Shown one piece after another: positions 1 to 14,002 of a stretch of 64,000 nt of DNA; the first letter of the stretch is position 1; each line of letters begins with the position of its first letter. The notes under the pieces were generated by a model that did no database searches, was not told where the DNA came from, and saw nothing but the letters and a program-made list of their open reading frames with translations. The translations under genes were made by a program, and so were the position numbers. The stretch is from Lingula anatina (lineage: Eukaryota > Brachiopoda > Lingulata > Lingulida > Lingulidae), in assembly GCF_001039355.2 (NCBI RefSeq), contig NW_019775409.1:144280-208279 (forward strand). Direction: 5' to 3'.

Positions 1-1383
1 ATAACATCGACAGAGTCGGAAATAAACGAGGAGAATTGCACGAGTAAGACCTCATGCTGAACACGATAATAATAATAATAATAATAATAATTTTGATCCG
101 CCTTCTCAAAATCTATGTCTGGTCAACTCCTTTATATGGCTATTATAGAATAATAATAATAATTATTATTATTATTTAAAGTTTAAAATCCAATTATATT
201 CATTGGGCTTGACAATGTGAATATAGAATTTAAAAGGCTTGTAAAAAAAAAGAAAGCGTAAGTGAAAGCAAATTGATTTAGATAATGTAGAATTGAAAGT
301 GATAATTCATCTTGTCCTTTAAAAAAAGTCCTGAAGTTTCTATACATATTTTTTTAAAGATACTTTTTAAGTTCATTTTGAAAGTGTCCGGAGAGGCATT
401 CCTTTAAGTTAAAAGTGGACTCAAATTACATATTACATTGGTTTGGTGCAGCAACTGAAAAAAGCTGACAAGTCTATAGGGGTGTTTAAAAGCAAATGGT
501 CAGAAGAGCGCCACTTGCAGGGGGGAGGGTCGTAATATAATACATAGTCACATTTCTATAGCTGGGCAAAATTATAAAATGCAGCATGAGCATGAAATGT
601 TCGAAAGAATTCTTGCTTTTGTAGGAAGCCAGTGAGTTTGTTTGAGGATAGGGGTATTGTGACAGTGGCGTTACGGACGTATTTTGTGGACAACCATAAA
701 GAAGAGAATTGCAGTAACGTAGTCGAAATGTTATCCGGGCGTTGAGAATAGTAGATGTAGAGGAGAGACTGAAGAGACGTAGATGAAGCTGTGTTTTTGA
801 TGTGAAACATGCATGATTTAGAAATTTAGGCTATTGCTTTTTTTTCATAGACAGAGACTTGTACTCAAAAACACAGATAATTTTCGCATTAGAAGGAACA
901 CTGACCATACTTGCCTCTTGATACTGAGGGTTACAGCAACGTGTTGTGTTGACTACCTAGCAGAGGTTAAGTCTTGTGTTATGATAGTCAGAGGAGGCTG
1001 ATGAAACATGGACATTGTATTGCAGTATGTACGGAAACTTCTACTTGCACACGTGCGCGTACATAAACACGCGTAAATATTTGCTTCGCCATCAGCAAAT
1101 ACTTTATGCGCGTTTGCTGCCCACCCACCTGTGTACCAATTGTCTCTTAGGAGATTATAAAGAAAACATGGACTGAATGTCAGAATGGATTCATTTGCCA
1201 TTGGTAAGTATGGTAAAATCGTCTTTTACCCCAGGAAACTCCTTTTTTGACAAAAACGAACTGTTGTCTTTCCCTTTTATTATAAAGAATTTCTCCTGAA
1301 CTCTCAAGTGTTAAAATTTCAGCTTTAAGATCGAGTTGCTTTTATTATTTTTATCATTGTTTTGTCATTATTCTTGTGTTATG

Positions 1384-1431
<48 letters not shown>

Positions 1432-4400
1432 CCTTGTAAAGTATAATATAATGATAATTATTCAGTATGTGAATAATGAGCAAATAGAGCTTTATATAAT
1501 GACCAGATGTAATAGGTAAATAACTAATTAAATATTCTAAATAGATATTCAGTTAAATACATGTTCATCTTAGTGTGTGTACAGATTTATGATAAACACT
1601 GCATGTAAAAATTACAAAGTTATGTATACATAAACTAAACAATTAAACATGACATTAATCTCGAGAAATACGTTCAGGGAACATTAGGTCCGTTTGTTGA
1701 AATATGTGCACAGTCTTTTTTAAATTTTATCCGTGCTTTTCATGACACTTCGGGCACAATTTAGTGAAAAGGAGTCGTGTACGATTCTTTTGAAATGGCT
1801 AGGTGATATGCACGTTTTATGGCGTCTGTTATCTTTCATTTTATCTTTATAAACTTTTCATTCTTTTAATATCCTAAGGGACATCTTATTTAAGTAATAG
1901 AATTTGATACCGAAATGTGCATTTCTATGTGAAACGAAATGAAAGTACAATTTTGTACAAATATATCCGTTCATTCAGCTAAAACCCAGATGAAAAAACA
2001 TTTTTAACATTTTAGAATATTTTTTTGTAGCTAGGAACTCGAAAGCCCGAGAGCCGAAAAGAAAAAAAAACAACACCCGTATGAGTCCCAGAAAATTTTG
2101 TTTATTTTCTGTTTTATGACCCTATTCCACACCACGAATTCCACAAACCGCCAGGAATTGATCAATCCCAGGGTACTTACTTTAATTGTGATGAATTCTT
2201 TAAGCTGTTGACTGATTCTTATTTATTCTTAGTCAGTTCTTGAGATCGTGAAATCGGGACAAACGTTTGAAGCTATTCACAATTTTGGTTCCAAACTCCC
2301 GAATGTAAAACATCGTGCATGGTTAATCTGTGGTACATTCTTAGTTATATGTAAATGATTCCTAGTACATTTTCAGCCACTCCTATGTATTCTTACCTTA
2401 ATCTGGGAATCGTGGAACATTTATCTGATCACGATTTGGCTACGTTTCTGTAAAGTGGGGCTGAAGGCTTTTTATACCTGTCTTGAGGGAACATTCCTCG
2501 ACATTTAAAGAATAGTCAAAGATACTTTTATGATCTTTTATAATCGTGCCAGAATCGTAGGTGCATTCGGCGGATACATAGCTTTCTCTTAACCGAATCC
2601 TAACAATCTTCATTCTTAAAAAATTTAATAAAACGTATCTGTTTCTTGACAATATTCGTGCTGTTCAAGCAAAAGTCTACAAATAGTAAGTATATCTTAA
2701 CAAATTTGAAACCTTCAGGGTCAGGATTTCTACCAGAAATGTGCGAAACTCTACGATTTTTAAAATATATCTATTCCTGGAATTCGTAGTCGGAGTGGAA
2801 TAGGGGCATTAGCCCCATGTAATAAGATACTCAAGTCACAAACAAGCATGATGCACGTTGAGCACGTGTCTTGCAAGAATTTGTACAGCTTACGTGGATC
2901 TTTGAATACGAAGCTGTCACAACCCCCTCCCCCGCGCAAGGATGAGTGGGCAACATACTCGTGTAGAAACATGTGCTTAAAGAACAACACATATATTTAC
3001 AGTACAAGCGAATCTTTTGTGTATACAGAAAAATAATCCGTCACTTGTATGAACGTGTTCAAGCATCCCTTTCACCTTTTCATTGAAAACAGTGATCATT
3101 GATATTTATGTCTTGAGCAGATATAACATTTGGTGACATTTGATGTCGCATTGATATGGTATTCAGTGGGTGGTAGTAGGCCAAAATTAGAATCTTAACA
3201 TTGGTCAGGTATATAAACGTGAACTAGCCTTGGATGAGATACATGTATGTATCTTATAATGAGCACTCTTCTACATGTAACCTGGGATTTATATTTAAAA
3301 AAATTGCCCAAAAGTCCAAATCGCACATGTGTGATCCATCTTTTTTTCTTTGCGTTTAAACGCAAATATATCCTATGAAAGTATCGAGGTAGTGGTATGG
3401 TATTGTGTTATTGTTACTGGATATAACATGTTCTGATTAAAAAAAAATGCCACTGGATTTTTTGGACCCTAATTAAATGGAATCATGACCATTCTAGGCA
3501 AACTCCAGAGACTTCGGGACCCCTCTCCCATTGCAATACACGTGCCATCATGACGTCATAGAGCGAACGCTGGGACGCCTTGTATTTATATAGGCAGCTG
3601 ATCCGTAATTTTTGATATCATCTTTAAACTAACAATTTTACGCACACTTTCTAAAAACCGGGTTGGCTGTCATGTTTTCTGTGGAATGAGTGATTTCATA
3701 AATCGTTTCCACATTCATTTCACTTTTAAAATTCATGAAAAACAGCAAAATCACCAGCATGTATGATGATATTGACAAAAATTATTTTGACAGTGTTGAG
3801 CTTAAACACCTGTTATATACAGGCAAATAAGATCCTTTGTAGTTTACAGCATTTTAATTAACTAGACACCATGCCGTATAGACGGATATTGCAGTGTGCG
3901 TTCAATGTACTGACAGGTATCTTAATCACACGTTTAGGTACATTAGCCACCTCTCGTTGAATTTATCTGAGGACCAGTAATACTTTTTATCAAATTTTAA
4001 CAGTAACCCTGTTAATTATTTGGTTCTTCAGTTGCCGAGAGGTTTGTTTAAATAATCTGGTTTCGTTATTGAACTCGGATTTCTTCTGCATGCTATTCTT
4101 TCATTATTTGGTTTTCCTATCTCCCGTCCACTTCCAGGTGATGTCCGCTCTTCCTGGTAATATTTGTTATACATTTTCTGGGTTTTTACTCAAAAATACA
4201 CATTATATGTCACCATGCGCTGATGCGCCTTATTGTCCTTCAACATTTCACAGAAGTTTTTTTTTTCTTCCGGGCATTTATTGCCCACTGCGCCCCGCTT
4301 GCCTGAGTCGCTGACGTAGACTATCGGTGCCAATTAGTGCATTGCGTGATACCGTATTTTTCATTTGAAAGAAGGAAGTTATTTTGTCTTGGCGTGGACG

Positions 4401-5402
4401 TCGTGGATTGCTACTTCTGTTGACTTCTCACATATAATTGATTTATATAATTACACAGTGGATTAACAAAATAATGCTGTTTTCTATTGTAATTTTGCCA
4501 ATTTCTTCTATTTATTTTGGGCGTATACATTTGCTGACCTGTGCGTGTGCCTCATTTTGAAAAGACAGATACCGTTAAATTAAGGTATAATGCGGGGTTC
4601 TCGTGTCATATTACCTTTTTCCGTGGAAAAAAAATTCACTTAATTACGAATTGTTGCTCGAACCGTCCCTGCGCTTTCATTCGATATTTTGTAACAACTG
4701 TGAATTATCGGCACGTGAAATCGTTGTTTGCGAGGTGTTTTTATTCCGTTGGGAATGTAAAAAGCGACAAAGAATTAATCAATGACTTAGCATTACTCAC
4801 AGTTCGTTACACTTAAGGGCGGGATGTGTGGGCATCACGGGCAACATTTGCTGGCCGCTTCAAGAAGCCTGAAACACAATCTGTTGTGCAAAGCTGTAGC
4901 AAATATAAAACACCAAGGTTACAAGACTGAAAAATTCAATAAGGAATGATAAGGTACAACAGCTACGAGTAAGGGATAATAATGTAACCAATGCAAATCA
5001 ATACAGCAACGGCAGCAAATCTGGGAACAAAGGTTGAAGTGATTCATATCTGCAGCCCGTGAAATAGGGAGTCAATAAATCCGCTTCTTTCAATGACGTA
5101 GTCAAACATCGCATTGGAACAATAAGGGTATATAGAATGGAACAAAAAAAAAAAACAGATAATTCCTAAGTCTGTATGATATCGAACATTAAATGTGAAA
5201 ATAAGTGATATCGATAGTTACCATGGTTAAAATTAGGATGGATTGTCCTCACAACTGTCTCTATGCACTGAAGTCGTAAAATAGGACAACACTAATTGGT
5301 TTGAAGACCATCAAAAAACACCGCAGCCGACTAGTGCTCTGCGATAACGAGTTTCCAACAACCGGCAGATCATTTCGTCTGAACACTCGCTAAAGCCACA
5401 GA
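1..5402. other. 5' flank of the opsin locus, no recognisable gene
   Basis: Every open frame here is short (under about 95 codons), AT-rich and unlike any family I know. I see an AAT-type microsatellite near 65-92, a TA microsatellite near 1385-1430 and scattered homopolymers. Any promoter or untranslated exon of opsin first exon 1A should lie in this stretch, but no transcription start can be placed from sequence alone. Confidence 0.6.
3551..3590 (+). promoter_or_regulatory. CRE palindrome followed by a TATA-like box (weak candidate promoter)
   Basis: A perfect TGACGTCA sits at 3551-3558, and TATTTATA follows at 3583-3590. This is a plausible core-promoter spacing on the + strand, about 1.8 kb upstream of the 1A start codon. 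Both motifs are short enough to occur by chance. If used, it would imply a long or spliced 5' UTR. The assignment is inference only. Confidence 0.15.
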
Positions 5403-6155
5403 ATGAAATGGGGAAATGGTTTCCATATTTTTACGTCGCCCAGTGGTTACAATCGCAACATTCTGGGCCTCTGGAATAACACGAATCTTTATGAGAACCA
5501 TTTCAGCCATCAATATGGCAACTTCGTAAATTCCAGCTCAATGGTTTCTGCCGGCCGTTTTCCAAGTGATTCTGGATTGACGTACACTCAGAATATACTG
5601 GTCGGGGTTTACGTTTTGGTAATAGCGCTTGGTGGTATACTGGAAAACAGTATCGTGGTGATAGTTTACAGAAAGACAAGACGTTTGCAAAACTCTACAA
5701 ACCTTCTTCTCGTTTCAACATCCGTGTGCAATCTATTGGAAGCCACCATATCCTTCCCTCTCTTGGCTGTTTCAAGCTTTGCTGAAAGATGGATCTTCGG
5801 GGAGATTGCCTGCCAACTTTATGGTTTTGTGATATTTTCTCTAGGCCTGGCGGGTATCTTTCATCTCGTTCTTGTCGCCTTAGACCGATACGTCGTGATA
5901 TGCTCCAAAAAGACCGTCAGCAAGAGTTTGGCCGTCAAGGGCTGTACGGCCTGCTGGTGCGCCGGAATACTGTGGGCCATTATGCCGTTTTTCGGTTGGA
6001 ACAGTTACATATATCAACGAGAACATTTGTCGTGTTGCATAAATTGGTATTCGAAGGACCCACAAGATTTAAGTTTCATCTTTACTGTGATGGTGTTTTG
6101 TTTATTCCTACCGCTGCTGATAATGCTTTTGTCGTATCAGCAGATCTACTTCTCG
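5403..6155 (+). CDS. Go/Group-4-like opsin, alternative first coding exon 1A (N-terminus to TM5)
   Basis: This exon encodes 251 residues of a retinal-binding GPCR. The N-terminus of about 64 residues has sequons at N25 and N43. TM1 spans about residues 65-88 with the ENSIVV motif. TM3 begins at C137 (bovine C110) and Y140 takes the bovine E113 position. DRY is at 161-163. ECL2 carries the disulfide Cys C211 (bovine C187) in SCCINWYSKDPQDLS. TM5 follows, and the exon ends after QQIYFS at a consensus GTAAGT donor in phase 0. ATG 5403 has A at -3 and is the first Met of the frame. The chromophore lysine and NPxxY are not in this exon, so it must splice onward; the only matching exons I find are at 59476 and 61680. 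The position equivalent to counterion E181 is Gln (Q205). SCxxNWY in ECL2 and the RWIF segment before TM3 resemble Go-opsins; neuropsin or peropsin affinity is not excluded. Reading through the donor adds 21 codons before a stop. Confidence 0.9.
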
Positions 6156-6161
6156 GTAAGT
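6156..6161 (+). other. splice donor of exon 1A (GTAAGT)
   Basis: A consensus donor follows codon 251 directly, at the same protein position where exon 1B meets GTGAGT. Past this point the homology to 1B and to opsins stops and the frame soon closes, which supports a real exon end. Confidence 0.85.
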
Positions 6162-7690
6162 ATGTGTACACGCTCATTTATGCGCTTGTTATCGTTTCCG
6201 ACGTATTATCACGTACACTGAAAAGTTAAAAACCGTGATAATATACAAGTTGTATATTTTCCTAGATTAGCATGTAGTTATACTCTGTTTAATATTTATG
6301 TTGTCCAGCTGTATTTTAGTATTCTAAGAACATAATGAATCAAGCAGTTAACAAAAAATAAAACAAAAAAAGCATAATCAGTAATCACATCCGACAACAT
6401 TAAAAAATACAAATTACCGTAAATGTATTCATAAACGTATTTATTTTCCGAATTAAATATTTGTGATCGAGGATAAGCAAATAATTGACAAACTGCGCGC
6501 CAACTAACAATATATTTTGCGATTGATTAGTGCGTTTAAAAAATATCACATTCAGAGGCGGGCATTGCCTTGGCCTGTATTCTTAGTAACGGTTGCGACA
6601 AAAGTGACATAGAAATCGTCCATTAGGTTTCCGTCTATACTTTAAGAGTACGGCGACTCTTTATGGCAACTTGCATGACGTTAACAAGTTTGACTATAAG
6701 CACTTTATCGGAATCTAGGGTTTCATTAAATTATTCTGAGTTTGCACAAGATTTATCGAATTTTTTTTAGTCATTATTATTATTATTATTATTGTGGTAT
6801 GAGTACATTTGACAGTGGGCATGGACTAATTATGATATATTCTACGATTATGTGGTTTTTAAAGTACAGTAATGATTTGAAAATAGGTTTACATTAAAAT
6901 TGTATTCAGAAAATATTATAATTAAGGTACATGTATACAGGTATGATCAACTATTTTGAGTGAATATACGTTGGTTGCTTCAGAATATGGTTTCTTTCAT
7001 TTTTGAACATTGTAACATAATTAGTTACACTCTTTATGGTTTTTCCGGTCACGTAAATGTAGAGGGGATTTGAATTGTTTAGTTGCACAAGTTCCAGTTC
7101 CTTTTCGTGTTTTAATATAGGTTTTTTTTACGAAAATGTAATTTAATTTCCACTTCCTTCGAACATTATAAGTAAATTCTTTGTTTTAGTTGACAGCGAT
7201 TTAGGTGTCCAATATCTGCCATCTGTATCGGGCATCCCTATTGCAAAGGTTTTTATTTGTTGCACTAATACACTGGCTCTGTCCAGTCAGTGCATTAATG
7301 GACAAAAGGTGATAAAAAAAATGAACTTTCTCATGGCAACACACGAAATCTTTCCTACATTTTTGCCCTTCATAAAATCTCTCTTTTGATTTTGCTCTCC
7401 CTGGTTATTTTTTTCGAAGTTTCTAATCGAGATGATGTGTGCCCTTTATTTGCACATCTAGATTATACGTTTATATGGCTTTTTTTTTTCAACGACACGG
7501 TATTTCCTATCAAAATGTACCCAAGAAAATATCTGTTAAAGAAGCTTTAGTTTCCTCCGTCATCAGATAGAAGGCAGAATTGTTCGATTATATATTAAGG
7601 GGTAAGCTGCATAAGAACTACACTAATCGTCACCATATCTGAATAATTTTTGTAATATTACGCAGAATGACTTTGTTCATTCTTTCTCTT

Positions 7691-7694
<4 letters not shown>

Positions 7695-7742
<48 letters not shown>
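7695..7742. repeat. (TG)n microsatellite with CG interruptions
   Basis: An uninterrupted TG run is followed by a short CGCGCG segment and further TG. The open frame through it reads as a Cys-Val run and is a repeat artefact. Confidence 0.95.
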
Positions 7743-7743
<1 letters not shown>

Positions 7744-7882
7744 CAGAAACTTTGTATTAATTTCAACGTTGTGCCTTGGAGAAGGGTACATCAATCTAAA
7801 CTGTGGCAGATGGCCTTTGTCCAGCAGCGATGGTCTCTTTGCGTGTTAATCTGAAAGATCATTCTTGAATGACAAACGGCAT

Positions 7883-8135
7883 AAGTATACGGTGTACCTT
7901 TGGCGAGTCTGATGTCCTGTCTCATGTGCGTTGTTGGCAGTGCATTTTCAAATCATATTTCCCAAAGGCTATAGTGTCTCCAGCACATGTGCTGTGTAAG
8001 CATATTAAGTATACGCGTACGGTATACCTTTGGCGAGTCTGATGTCCTGTCTCTTGTGCGTTGTTGGCAGTGCAATTTCAATGTATATTTCCCAAAGGCC
8101 ATAGTGTGTCCAGCACATGTGCTGTGTGAGCATAT
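7883..8135. repeat. tandem duplication of a ~130-bp unit
   Basis: Two head-to-tail copies share a core starting TACCTTTGGCGAGTCTGATG at about 7895 and 8025. The offset is 130 bp, and both run through a CAGCACATGTGCTGTGT block. Only a few substitutions separate them, so the duplication is fairly recent. No coding function is evident. Confidence 0.9.
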
Positions 8136-9544
8136 TTCCCTCTCAGTAATGTCTCTCTCTCTTTGTATTAACCTTAATTTAAAACATGTACCATAGCGGT
8201 GATTTAATAACCAAATCTCTAAATGTATGTTATTTGGAAAATATTCTTTTCAAGTTTTAAAGGATGCTTTCAGTAGCAAAAGGGTTAAGTAGATTTGTCA
8301 TCATGGCTTCACCATTTTGCTTAAGTTAAACTGAAGATCAGTTTGATTGTGTTAAATAGGCCACTAGTATAGGCCCCTATGTATAGAATGGCTTTAATTT
8401 GGGAATCACTTGGGTCTGTTTTAAGTGTTTTATCTTGTATATGATATATGTAGGGAATACATTATTAGTATATTGTTAGTAAAGTTCGGTCGGTGGCAGT
8501 GAAAGTTGATTTGCCGCATTTCCTTGTGAGACACCAGTTAGATAGTGACTATTGTGTTCTTTGGAGAGTGAAACACACGTTATTAATGAAAAGCTTCATA
8601 GGCAAATTTGATTCAGTGAAGTCGAGGCAAAATATGTCTACAAACAGTGCACGTAACGCGGTACTGAAGTTTCACCTTTTTTGTACAATAAGGGGCAAGC
8701 CATTTGAAACTGTGATATATTTTGAAAATATCTTACAATAACAAATATTCAAAAGAAAAAAATGTACAGTGAAGAAAACCACGTCTGTTTGTTTTCTCAA
8801 AATGAAATGCCGTTTGTATTCCCAGTTCTATAAAGCATGTGCAATATCTTCACATAGTTATTTTGGCCATTAAAGTTTTCTTACATTATAAATAACATCA
8901 CTCTGCTGTGCAAGTGGCACAGATATGCTGCTTCACCTTTTGGGACTTTTTTCTTTCCGTTGGTTCCAAAAGTGATGTATAATTATCGTCGACTGCACTT
9001 TGGGTTACATTTTCACAAAAAAAGTTGCCCTCTTTTATTAGATCTGCTCTCCAGTTCTGAGAAACATATCTGCTTTCCGCTTGGAATTATTTCCTCTCAA
9101 GAGAATGGCATGGCACCGTGCGGCTTTATCTCTTTAAAACACGATTAGTTGTCACGCACTCTTTAATCCCCTGATAATATTTTGTTATTTTCTCGCTTGA
9201 TCAATTTGGGTAAACTTTTGTTCGCAATCAGGTGATATCTCTCGGGCTTTGATACAAGTCTGGGGCCTTGATGACCCTTCCATCAAGAACCAGGTTGAGA
9301 CTTGGTGCTCTAATAACCTTCCTATGTTCTCTGTTTACTTTTATTCTTCTGAAATCAATTTGAATCAACCCATGCGTACTTGATGTATTCTTCATTGCCC
9401 CACTGTTATTCCGTATATATTTTTTAAAAAATTGGTTCCTGTGGTGTTGTTGCACATTTACACCGTTGAGAATTTTAATCATTTCATACATTTTCGTCTG
9501 TGTCCGCTTAAGTTAATCCGGGAGTCAAAGATCAATGTCCTCCG

Positions 9545-9545
<1 letters not shown>

Positions 9546-9605
<60 letters not shown>
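9546..9605. repeat. (TA)n microsatellite
   Basis: A 60-bp uninterrupted TA run. Open frames across it on both strands are Ile-Tyr artefacts. Confidence 0.97.
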
Positions 9606-9606
<1 letters not shown>

Positions 9607-12600
9607 TGGAACTTAGTTGTTCCTGTTTTGTAACACCAACGATAACACCAACTGTTATGATGGCCAGATTTGGTTTTGATGTTGCATCGACGAACGGCCA
9701 CGTTTTCCCAAAGGGGCTACCACTGTTAATTAATGCCAATCTGACACCAAGACCTTTTCATTATTTCATGTAGTTTTCCGTCTTTTATTTTCTTCTTTCT
9801 TTCTTATATTCTTTTTTTACTTGTTTCTTATTTTTACTTATATAAAAAGCTGCACTGGAAATAATATTTTAAGGCAACGGTTCCAAATGATTATATACCC
9901 CTAAATCCTCTGTACAGTACCTGTTGATGAGAATGGAAATTTGTGTGGCTTCAAACCCCGCTTAGTGTTCGATTAGGTTGATTGCAATTATTTTGAACTT
10001 GATCTCTTAAGCCGCTGTAAGACAGACTTGTGGCAGGTTGGAGATAAATATAGGCCCACACAGCGCTTCTGTTTCGACTGCACACCAGGTATAAGATTTG
10101 GCATGCATGACATTTGAGTGAATAACTAGAAAGACAATGTAATTCCTTGGCTGTTGCAGAGGCCGAAATTAAGCTTCGCTTATCTATTTCTAAAGACCAT
10201 AAATGTTATCTTCTGCATAACATAACGCAATCTTGTCGTTTTGATAAATTTTGATGACTTTGGTATGGGAAGAAAGCTGAAAAGAAGTCACTCGTGTAAT
10301 ACTATTGCGCCTCAATAAATCTAGGTCTTACCATAAAACGATAAAACATCGGCATATCCTTTTGATCGTAATTATTTGTTCTTTTATCAAACGAATTAGG
10401 ATTAAGCCCAACAAAATGGAAGAAAGGAAAATTTAAAAAAAGCTCTGTGTATCGAAATAACACAAACGTGTCAAACGGGAAGAAAATGGCTGGAATATGT
10501 AGATGGCTTAACTGAATTTCGGATCTATATTACGCATCGACTTACCGGGGTATCATATGTGTTCATATGTGTAATATATGTACTTGTAGAGAACGCATGT
10601 CCCCGCTTAGGTCCACACTGAAATGCTAAGACATTAAAAAATTAGATTGGTAAAAAGCTAAGTGTCATTGAGGAGTGAGCGTCCTCTGTGACAAGTTAAA
10701 CTGTGTGTAAAAAAGGCAAAATACAAGAACTATCAACGTACTCAACCTATAACCTGATAACCATGGTCAGATGGTACATGTATAAAGAGATTTTACTTTG
10801 ATGTTCGTTTTAACCAACTCGATCTTACTTATTATCTGTTTCATTATTTTTAGAATGTGTTAAATTCCCCAGTGCACTACAACGATGTCGGCGTTATGAC
10901 ATAAACCTTGAAAACTAACTCACCTGTCAAATAAAACAGCACTTTAAAACAAAAAAAAAAAAACAGAATGTGGAAAGAAGCTACTTTTTCACGGTACAAT
11001 TTCATTTTCAAAGAAATATTTAAAGTTGGGGTCAGAAATGTCGCGTAATGATATAAAGCTATGTCAAAAACTGAAAAAAAAAACGTAATCTACTTTGAAG
11101 AAGATTTTACCATGTATCACGTTAAGTCTTCTTGCAAGTGCTTAAAGCAGTACAAGTGAAGTCACGTCGGTGCTATGGCACGACCTAAAGCTATTAAGTT
11201 AAAAAATGCTGACGGTATAAGGCTTCTCTTATTCATATTAAGGACACCGTAGAAAAGGATTGGCCTAACACTTGGCGGGCTGCCTCTCTATAGGCAGTAT
11301 GCGGATAACGAAGAGTACGTAAGGAAAGCAATCGAGATGTTTCGTTAGCCTTGTACGAGTGACCATCCTAACGAACATAGCGAGGCGAAGGAAGACAGGA
11401 GATCTATTGATGTACATATGTTTTTGGCTCGTTGGAAATGTTTCATATGTTTGTTTCAGTAAATTCTATTATTTGATATTTGCATATTAAATGTATAAGT
11501 GATTGTAAACTGCATATAAACTTCTCTCTCACACACACACACATACACATACACACGCATTAACGAATACGAACGAACGCACATACTTTCACACATGCAC
11601 ACGCGCACATGACATGTAACATGCACATTGAAAAAAATCGTCCCTTTTTAAAAAATTTCATGGAAGGATTGGCCTGAAAATTATACCCATAAGTATCCAA
11701 CGCATTTGGCACTTAAACCATTCATCTACTTGTACAGATGACGCAAAATTTATTAACACAATTAACCAACTCCAATTCTGCTCTCTAGTCATTTCCATGC
11801 AAAAATTCTCGAAGGTACAGTAAGTAATACACAGTGCACAAAAGTGCAAATAATTCAAACCAGAAAAAAATATTTGTGAATATCTCAAATTAAGCGTTGG
11901 CTCTGATAGCAGTTACCACAATACCGAGAAGAGAGAAACAGTATCTGGCTAATATGATATGAGCCAGCCAAAGAAGCTTTTAAAATCGATTCCATTTCCT
12001 CCCGCATTTATATCCCTTATCCTTATTTTTGCAACCTCCGGGGTCATGTTTTTTACTACCTAAATGCTACCAAACACACAAGTCGATAAAGTACAATGAT
12101 TTGACATGCAGCCCAAGGTATTTTTCAGTCCATCAAGAATAACCAAAAATGCACGCCAAAGTGCCTTCGGTGTCAGAACACACTGTTTATGTACGACGCA
12201 CTCAAGGTTTGCGCACCTTAGAAAGGTTATGTTGTCAAGACCCCGAAAAACGCTTCTGCCCTTGGGAATAACGCCTCTGTGTTAACCTTTCTAAATGTTC
12301 GTCAGAATATATCAATTTCCTCCCCTACGGGGTCTTACTGAAGCTGAGGTTAGTGCTACCTCAGTCAGGTCACTACCATCCATGTTCGTTTGGCAATTTA
12401 ACTTCGATTAACTCGGGCTCGTTTTAAATCCCGAGTGTATTTTTAAAGCATAGAAAAAATCTGATCGTTCGGTTTTAGTTAAATATCCTGGACTTATCGT
12501 TTTTTGTTTGGTTTAAGGGTATTAGTGCTGTCAGGCCTTGTTACACCGGGCTTGGAGAACAAAAATATTATAGGCTTTTCTTTTGTTACAGAGATTTGTG

Positions 12601-12889
12601 AAACTGAGCCAACATATACATTCGTTTCCCAAGCCGTGTAAAAGGAGCTGTATAACACTTCTCATATTCATCGTTTGAATGTGATGTTGACGATGGAATG
12701 AAAACACCCGCACTTGCTGAGTATAGATGTACATTTGTAAGCACCTTGATTGAAAAAAGTATGTAATTTTCGTACAATATTGTGTTTCTGTCATAGCATT
12801 TGCTTGGAGTTATGGACGGTATCATGAATAAAAGCGGGCAGAATTCATCCACGAAAATGTCAACTGCTGTCATAAGCCACTTATCAAGC

Positions 12890-13241
12890 TTAAAGGAATA
12901 ATAACTCTTCGTTTCGGCCAAAAAAGAATTTTCTTGGAGTAAACAACAATTTTTCCATACTTACCAATGGTTAATGAATCAAATTTTACATTCAAAGTTA
13001 GTCCCTGGTTTTTTTCTCTAAAAAGTTTTTTTTTTTTTTTTTGTTAAAATCTCTTAAGAGATTTTAACAGAGTATAGCCATCATTGGAGGTCACGTGGTC
13101 TAAAGACAAGCTCAGATATCAGAATAACAACTATAACTGCTGTTTTTGTGGTAAAACAGAATATATTATATTTCTATGAGTTATTCACAATGTTTTTATT
13201 GTGAAATATAGATCTCATACGAAGAGTTATTATCCCTTTAA
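12890..13241. mobile_element. MITE-like element bounded by TTAA, with 22-bp terminal inverted repeats
   Basis: The left end begins TTAAAGGAATAATAACTC at 12890 and its inverted match, with one mismatch over about 22 bp, ends at 13241. Both ends carry TTAA, as expected of a TTAA-targeting (piggyBac-type) non-autonomous element. A perfect 26-bp palindrome (13043-13068, centre CTTAAG) lies close to the middle. No transposase is encoded in the 352 bp. The superfamily is inferred from the ends only. Confidence 0.6.
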
Positions 13242-13965
13242 CTAAGCTGTCTTGGACAGTGCCAATTCGCGATCCCCGACGTCAGTGGGTGTGATAGCGG
13301 TCTCAACTGTCACATTCGCAATGTTGTCCTTCACCCACTGGGCGGTTTTCTAAAGAGTTACTGTATGAGATGCGCTGTCTGTGGATTTTAGATGCGTATT
13401 TTGTTAGAACAAACTATGTACTTCATTAAAAGAGTTGTGCGAGTAATGGTGATCATAATCTGTCTATATTTTTGCGTCGATCCATATCCCTTTGGGTGTC
13501 TTGATTACTGGTTTGAAGATAAACGCACGAATGACTGTTGGCAATAAGGGGTTCTTTTAAGACGCTTCGACGCTGTTTTTGATAGTGCCATCTGCTTATT
13601 CTATATCAAATAATCAAAGTCCAAGTTTTCTACTAAGCATTTTTTGATTTTGTGCGTTTAATGCAGGAATATGCTTCGCAATAAGCACCCGCTGTCGGAT
13701 GAATCCGATACAGATGTACAGGTAATAGATCCACGCACATGTAACACCTGCTTAGCAAATCACGTTGTTAGGAACACCTTTGTTCCATTTTTTTCTGATT
13801 GGATTGTTGTTTGCAGGCAGGCACGTGCATGCAAAAGACCACTTAAAATAATAGTCAAAACATACTAACATGCTATCGCGTCTCTAGAACATGCTATAGA
13901 ACAGAACGTGTTTTTATATGTAAGCGTTGGATTCGGGGTTGGTTCAGGTGCTAGAAGGGGGGAAG

Positions 13966-13968
13966 CCC

Positions 13969-13999
<31 letters not shown>

Positions 14000-14002
14000 A
14001 CA
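13966..14002. repeat. poly-C tract followed by (CA)n
   Basis: About 20 C residues run directly into a CA dinucleotide repeat. Length is likely to vary and may be inaccurate in the assembly. Confidence 0.9.

Noticed and set aside
9432-9773. 113-codon frame through the TA repeat, and similar frames over TG, GA, CT, TTA and TA repeats elsewhere
   Set aside because: Open only because the repeat contains no stop; the translations are Ile-Tyr, Cys-Val or Arg-Glu runs.
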